From the NCBI GenBank assembly GCA_037178675.1, contig JAYMGJ010000377.1, positions 1 through 64,000 of the forward strand: 64,000 nucleotides of DNA, written 5' to 3'. The position numbers were made by a program, and so were the translations under genes. Positions within the stretch are counted from its first letter, which is position 1. Each line of letters opens with the position of its first letter. Shown here in pieces: positions 59,232-64,000 of the stretch. The DNA is from Scleroderma bovista (taxonomy: Eukaryota; Basidiomycota; Agaricomycetes; Boletales; Sclerodermataceae). Below the pieces are notes generated by a model. The model was given only the letters and a program-made list of their open reading frames with translations. It made no database searches and was not told where the DNA came from.

Positions 59232-62200
59232 TGTGAAAGAGAAAGAAAGGGATGGAGGGGAAGAATACAGAAATTAAAAACAAACGGGGGCGGGGAAGGG
59301 CAGAAGAGAACGAGGAGATGCAAGGGAAAACGGAGGGAGAAAGGGCTCGGCAGGCGTGGAAAAGTTCGGTGGGGAGCACTGCCTTATTTATTTACTTTCC
59401 TCAGTTATTTTTGCTGCCGAGGCGCTCGCAGCCGCAGGAAATAATAATTTGTAAAAAACGCCAATCATTTGTCATCACTCATCCCCATCCTAGTGCTTTT
59501 CTTTTGTCTTCTACTTCTGCTCTTGAAATGGACAGCTCTTAGTGTCTATCAGAAGTCCCCAATCTCACCTGTTCGGCTCTCTTTCGTGTCTCGAGTTTCT
59601 TTCGAGTTTCGATTTCTTTCGTGTTGCTATGACCCGCCACGTGCCGTCCTTGGAGCTGACAGTGTCGTCTGTCAGCGTTGCCCAATATTACACAGCACTG
59701 CACCACCGCGTCTAGATCAATATAAAATTTGACCCCTTGCACAGGCCAACTGATTGGCAACGTCCACCCGAAACCGCTTTTTTCCCAAATGAACACCAAA
59801 CAAGTCGGTCGAGGCGCCCGCCTTAGACTTATCAGGTGCATCGAACTCTCGATTTACGACAAGATCACGTAAAGTTAACTGTAGACTCGGTTTTGATGTT
59901 CCATTCCAATGATGCTCACAGCGTGTCTGGCAACGCAGGGGATGCAGGCTCACCCACATCCTCCCGAGGATGATGTAATTTATTCTTGGTGCTGTCGTCG
60001 GCCCCTGGCTATCGACTCGGAACATCCTCATTCCGAGGACTCTTGACCTCGCTCGTCCGAATCCACCCCATCCCATTTTCAGGTCGCACCACTATCCGTG
60101 ATCACTTATGTGCGAATGCATCATTGTAACTCCATTTTCCAAGTCGTCAGATATCTGTGACCCACACAATCGCCGTATCTGCAACCACGTGGGCCGTAGC
60201 CTGCGATTATCTCCGTTCCGTTGACAAGTCTCCCGCTGACCTTGCCATCCTTCCTGGGTGTCCGGTGCCGGTGACCGGTGACCTGCAATGGCAACCGTAG
60301 CGTGCTCGTGTAACGTTCCCATGGTAAGTAGACGCGGCCGCCCTCCAAATTTTGTGGATTTATACGGAATATGTTTCTGGAGCTTTTGTGGGTGCGCAAA
60401 ACTCAGACGATCTCATCATATCGAATCTTGCACAGCATCGAGTATCTTCTTTGGGAGACTCAAAAGGCGCCGCGGCGGCTAGGAGTTGGATCGTCCATTC
60501 GCTGACAAGAAGACTCGGTCCGGCCTCGGCGTTACCATACCCACACTGTCAACTCTTCTACTATACTATCAAAGGAGTTGTTGACTTCTTGTCTCTTGGC
60601 ATAACAAGCACCACGTTGGTTTCGCTGTCTGGCTGCTCGCCAAGAGCGTCGTTGACTTATATCATGTCCAAAAATCCACGTTCTAACACTGGACGTGACG
60701 GTCGTGGAAACAACATGATAACCGCATGTCACTAGGTTCAGTGTCTGTCATCACAGACCACGATATCAGTTGCGCTGCGGTCATATCTTTGTCATATATG
60801 TATACATCCTGTGATAACCTCCTTTGCAGGTAAGTCTTTGGTAGCGTTGACCTTACTGATGCAAATGATCGTGCTGCGCGCCTCGACTTCCGTTTAGCCG
60901 CTGCCTGTCCGTTGTCCGAGGCATAAATCTAAGTTTTCCTCATTCCAGGATCTCGAATGGTCCGAGGGATACCGAAGAGCCAGTCGGAGATGGGGCATAC
61001 ATGAGCATCAGACTTCAAGTTACTGTCCATCAATCATGAGCGTCAATATGGCTGTGTTGAGTTTTTTTTGTATACCAATCAGGCCAATTTTTTTTACCTC
61101 GCTGACGTGGAACGTTATCCGCAATGATTAGTAGGTATGCAAGGTTCGGGAATGAGCTGGTAGCTGATGGCCGGCGCGCATCAATCCTGCATCCCTTTGC
61201 CACTCCCTTCGTGATATCGAGCCTCGATCTTAGATCCTAAAACAAAAGTCTCTCGCAGTGATTGAAAGGACCACCAAAGCCATCCCTGAAATGGATTCAG
61301 CCGCCGCCATGAATCCGTCTCGGAAATAGCGCTTAAGCGATAGCATTGCATCAAGGTTTAACACTTTCTGCCGCGGGCGACGCAGGGTCCTACTTCCATG
61401 TTTGTCAGTTTCGTTGTTCTCTCTGCATTGTAGGTCCGGTAGTGAACACGACGTGGCTGTGCAGAAGCGACGGATGGCCAACACAGGGGCTGTTGATCAA
61501 TACCGGGAAATGGACATTTCCGATCCCGGTGCTCGAGTGGCCATGCATGTGATTGTTTCCAGACCAACAGTTCCGAACGATGGGCTATAGCCTAGCGCTC
61601 TTGGAATATATCGATCCTCACATCATTCAGGATCACTGCTTGTTACCGCACCGTTGCTCGGGGGAAACATTTTACCATGCCAGCCATGTGCAATCCCATA
61701 GTATGGTTTTCGGTAGTTGCTATGTTGATGCTCCGTGGACGTCGTAGCGTTGTTCCTTGCTTTGAAAGAGACCACACGTTTTGACGAGGAAATTGGCAAA
61801 CGTCGTGGCTGTTTGGGTGTCCGCTGTCTAAGCTAGGCACCAGTTACTAAGGCATGTTGATCAGTACAGCCATACCGCAAAGTCATACGAGTTGACCAAC
61901 TCTAGGATGTGATCACTAAGAACATGTCGATATGGGAGGATGCAGACTACGTGCAAGTCCGTCTTTGTCGGTGAGATCAGGTCCAGATATATTGCAGGAG
62001 TGCATACTAAATAGCAGAGACCAACGATATGTCAATACCGTCTGCGCAGTTACATCCTCATCATCTCAGATATCTAATAGTATATCACTAATTAGCTGAG
62101 TTTCTAGCCCCACTCGGACAATAGACATGACACCTCGTTAAATGCTTATCAACGACCCTGGTGCGCCATACATGTCTCCGAGGACATTGCGGACCGGGCG

Positions 62201-62965
62201 TCAAGTTAGACTTGGAGAGTACAGCCACTCGTCCCTCCTGGGGCTGGTTTGCCGAACGGGAAGCGAATATGCGGGTCAACGTTGCGTCAGTATATAGTAG
62301 GAAAGGATGGGTTTTGAAAAGAATACTTTTCAAACAAGCAGACTGTTGTGACCCAAGGAGCCAAACTGACGGGACGGCGAAACCGCACCGATGCACATAT
62401 ATGAACAAAATATGAGATGAGTCGTGTGCGATCATCAATATTGGTGACCTGCAGCGCAAAGTCATGAGTGGGAACAATAAATTTTTGTCAAGCTAACCAG
62501 TGATAGTGGTTCATTGGCATCGTGCAAGCAACATGCATCGTAGAGTAGTCCAATTCCTTTTATTCGTTGTTAAGGCAGTCAGTTACAATATACATATTTC
62601 GAACATTGCAAGCACAGGGGTAGGAACGCACCATATACCCAAGATCCACCAAGATGATACTAAATAAGTCGCGCTGTCGACGATCTGCCCAGAGCTTTTC
62701 TGCAGCTGTCGTCCCTCGGGTAGCATCGTTCTAGTCAGCGGAAGTCTATTGCCGGGCCGCCGTCCGTAATGGGGCCGTGCCCACGCCTATGGAAGGCCGT
62801 CACCTATTCAACTAACTGACTCAACAGGTTCAGCACCAAATGCCAGAGGAGTATACTGTATCACATGTAAGAATTTGTCGTCCCCCAGGCTCTCCCCACC
62901 CTTCGCTGTTCGTGTGAGGGGTCACCTATGTACCTTGATCCTAATAATCCGTCGGGAGCGCAAGT
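59232..62965. other. Long region with no supported gene
   Basis: About 3.7 kb without a recognisable gene on either strand. Frames such as 59469-59732 (hydrophobic start), 60352-60735 and 62088-62477 have no motif and overlap others. A short palindrome CATCCTCCCGAGGATG lies near 59957-59972. T-runs occur near 61062 and 61088. Confidence 0.45.
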
Positions 62966-62970
62966 TCGAC

Positions 62971-62998
62971 TGAGTTTGAAAAAAAAAAATCAAACTCA
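62971..62998. repeat. Hairpin: TGAGTTTGA, ten A, TCAAACTCA
   Basis: Nine-base arms at 62971-62979 and 62990-62998 are exact reverse complements around a loop of ten A. On each side lie copies of AGGGGTCACCT (near 62917 and 63007) and of CTCGACTGAGT/TTCGACTGAGT (near 62965 and 63047), about 83-90 bp apart. Confidence 0.75.
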
Positions 62999-63083
62999 CA
63001 GGCGACAGGGGTCACCTGAAAGACTAGAGTGATAAGATTTACCGAACTCGACTGAGTCTTTCTTATTTAAAGGTAATGATCGC

Positions 63084-63359
63084 ATGAAAGATGGCAGAAC
63101 CATGATGGTTGGGAGCTTGCTCTGGCTGTTCGGAAAACTTCCACCCTCCACGGTCCACGTTTACGTTGGCGTCAGAGCTTCATCGAAGTCGGTGGAAATC
63201 ATTACCATAGGTCGTTATTTGGATTGGGACATGAGAAACCAGAGTATGGTTATGCGCCTATGGCACCCTGAACGCAGAGAAAGTCAAGACGCTGGCTTCT
63301 GGATACCCTCAGAGGAAACAATGGATGTGATGGTGAAGGGATGTTTGTTCCTCGATTAA
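63084..63359 (+). CDS. Possible small gene of unknown function
   Basis: A 91-codon frame starts at ATG 63084 (MKDGRTMMVGSLLWLFGKLP) and ends VMVKGCLFLD with TAA. It has a moderately hydrophobic start but no clear signal-peptide cleavage site and no recognised domain. It may be incidental or one exon of a larger gene. Confidence 0.2.
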   Translation: MKDGRTMMVGSLLWLFGKLPPSTVHVYVGVRASSKSVEIITIGRYLDWDMRNQSMVMRLWHPERRESQDAGFWIPSEETMDVMVKGCLFLD

Positions 63360-64000
63360 GCTTCACGTATCAGTCTTATATGTCGTCCGAGGCCCGCTAC
63401 AGATCTGGGTCAGACTTTCTGTCCACTTAACCGTTATGCCAGAAAGCCGAAGTACTGAGCAATTAGTACTCAGTACATATACTGAAAACCCGGGCTCAGG
63501 TAACTTGCCAGCGTGCTTGGGACAATAGCACTTATGAAGAAGTGTATCCATCGTCATGCGTGCTAGTTTCATCCGATCGAGGGAGTCCAAACAGTGCTCA
63601 TATGGCATGGCCACAAACGTCTTTAGTGTTCGGTGACGGTACTTTGTCCGCTTCATTTCTACTGAGTTCTGCTGGTCAAAAGTCTGTTCAACGTTGTGAT
63701 CAGGAATTGGACTATGTACCTACGAAGAGCAACGGCTTATGCTATTTGTTGTAGATGCAGGTACTAGGAGAGATCTTTATTTTGGTGGCGCCTTCCGTGT
63801 GCAGGGATTTTCTCCTATCATGTCAGCTGCCAAATATGTCTAGGGCACATTGACCTTCGATGATGCCATCACGAGTCCCTTCCTTCGATTTCTAGTGCGA
63901 TTGCATCAGGGGTGAGTGGAAATGAGAAGACAGACATGTCATGATGGATAGATAGCGTTACGATGACCCCACTCTTGTAGCCCCTTGCTCCGCCGATGCT
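63360..64000. other. Window end without supported gene
   Basis: Only short frames without motifs; nothing further can be supported. Confidence 0.4.

Noticed and set aside
59469..59732. Small secreted protein starting with a Leu-rich hydrophobic segment
   Set aside because: The rest has no Cys pattern or domain, and another frame on the opposite strand overlaps it.
1..64000. tRNA, rRNA and CRISPR arrays
   Set aside because: No tRNA B-box with a matching cloverleaf was recognised by eye, no rRNA-like stretch was seen, and the genome is eukaryotic. A tRNA search program would be needed to exclude tRNAs.

Overview
The window looks like nuclear genomic DNA of a filamentous basidiomycete of the class Agaricomycetes. 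The evidence is many short GT-AG introns (about 45-65 bp), genes packed on both strands, CT-rich stretches before start codons, and families typical of this class: a FunK1 fungal-specific kinase, a DUF6532 protein, a Plavaka transposase, PIF/Harbinger-like DDE transposases with Myb-like partners, a DEP-RGS protein and a Zn(II)2Cys6 regulator. Order and genus cannot be decided by eye. All products are read from hand-spliced translations; no database search was run.

Region 1 (1-20.7 kb) is a mobile-element island. It holds the end of one Harbinger-like transposase with an intact-looking Myb/SANT partner gene (384-1884), an isochorismatase pseudogene (2.75-3.64 kb), a region rich in ACTCCGG motifs (4.4-5.6 kb), a second and broken Harbinger-like element (5.86-7.99 kb), a DUF6532 gene with one in-frame TGA (8.37-11.04 kb), an apparently intact FunK1 kinase (11.24-14.44 kb), a nearly complete Plavaka transposase with one in-frame TGA (14.56-17.69 kb), and fragments of unnamed lineage-specific genes with a tandem duplication (18.0-20.15 kb). 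Several breaks are a single TGA where arginine (CGA) is expected, which fits CpG-to-TpG decay.

Region 2 (20.7-30.8 kb) is a conserved block: an intact isochorismatase-family hydrolase, a large coiled-coil protein of unknown role, an 82-residue NDUFA4/MLRQ-like mitochondrial protein, an ARA2-type NAD-dependent D-arabinose dehydrogenase, and the Hsp70/Hsp90 co-chaperone Sti1. A perfect four-unit heat shock element lies about 91 bp upstream of the Sti1 start.

Region 3 (31.3-39.1 kb) is a tandem array of three related multi-pass membrane protein genes. Copy 1 has a single-base frameshift, copy 2 is intact, and copy 3 is a heavily deleted pseudogene. The duplication behind copy 3 also carried its 3' flank.

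Region 4 (41.4-59.2 kb) holds a Zn(II)2Cys6 transcription factor, a possible kinase remnant, the nuclear pore Y-complex subunit Nup120, a small uncharacterised protein, a membrane-anchored cytochrome b5/MAPR-type heme-binding protein, and a DEP-DEP-RGS regulator of heterotrimeric G-protein signalling. The last 4.8 kb has no gene that can be supported. The genes do not form an evident pathway; the window is a set of independent eukaryotic genes beside a decaying transposon nest. No convincing new system was found. The best leads are the opal-stop pattern, the membrane-protein array, the FunK1 gene surviving inside the island, and the ACTCCGG repeat field.
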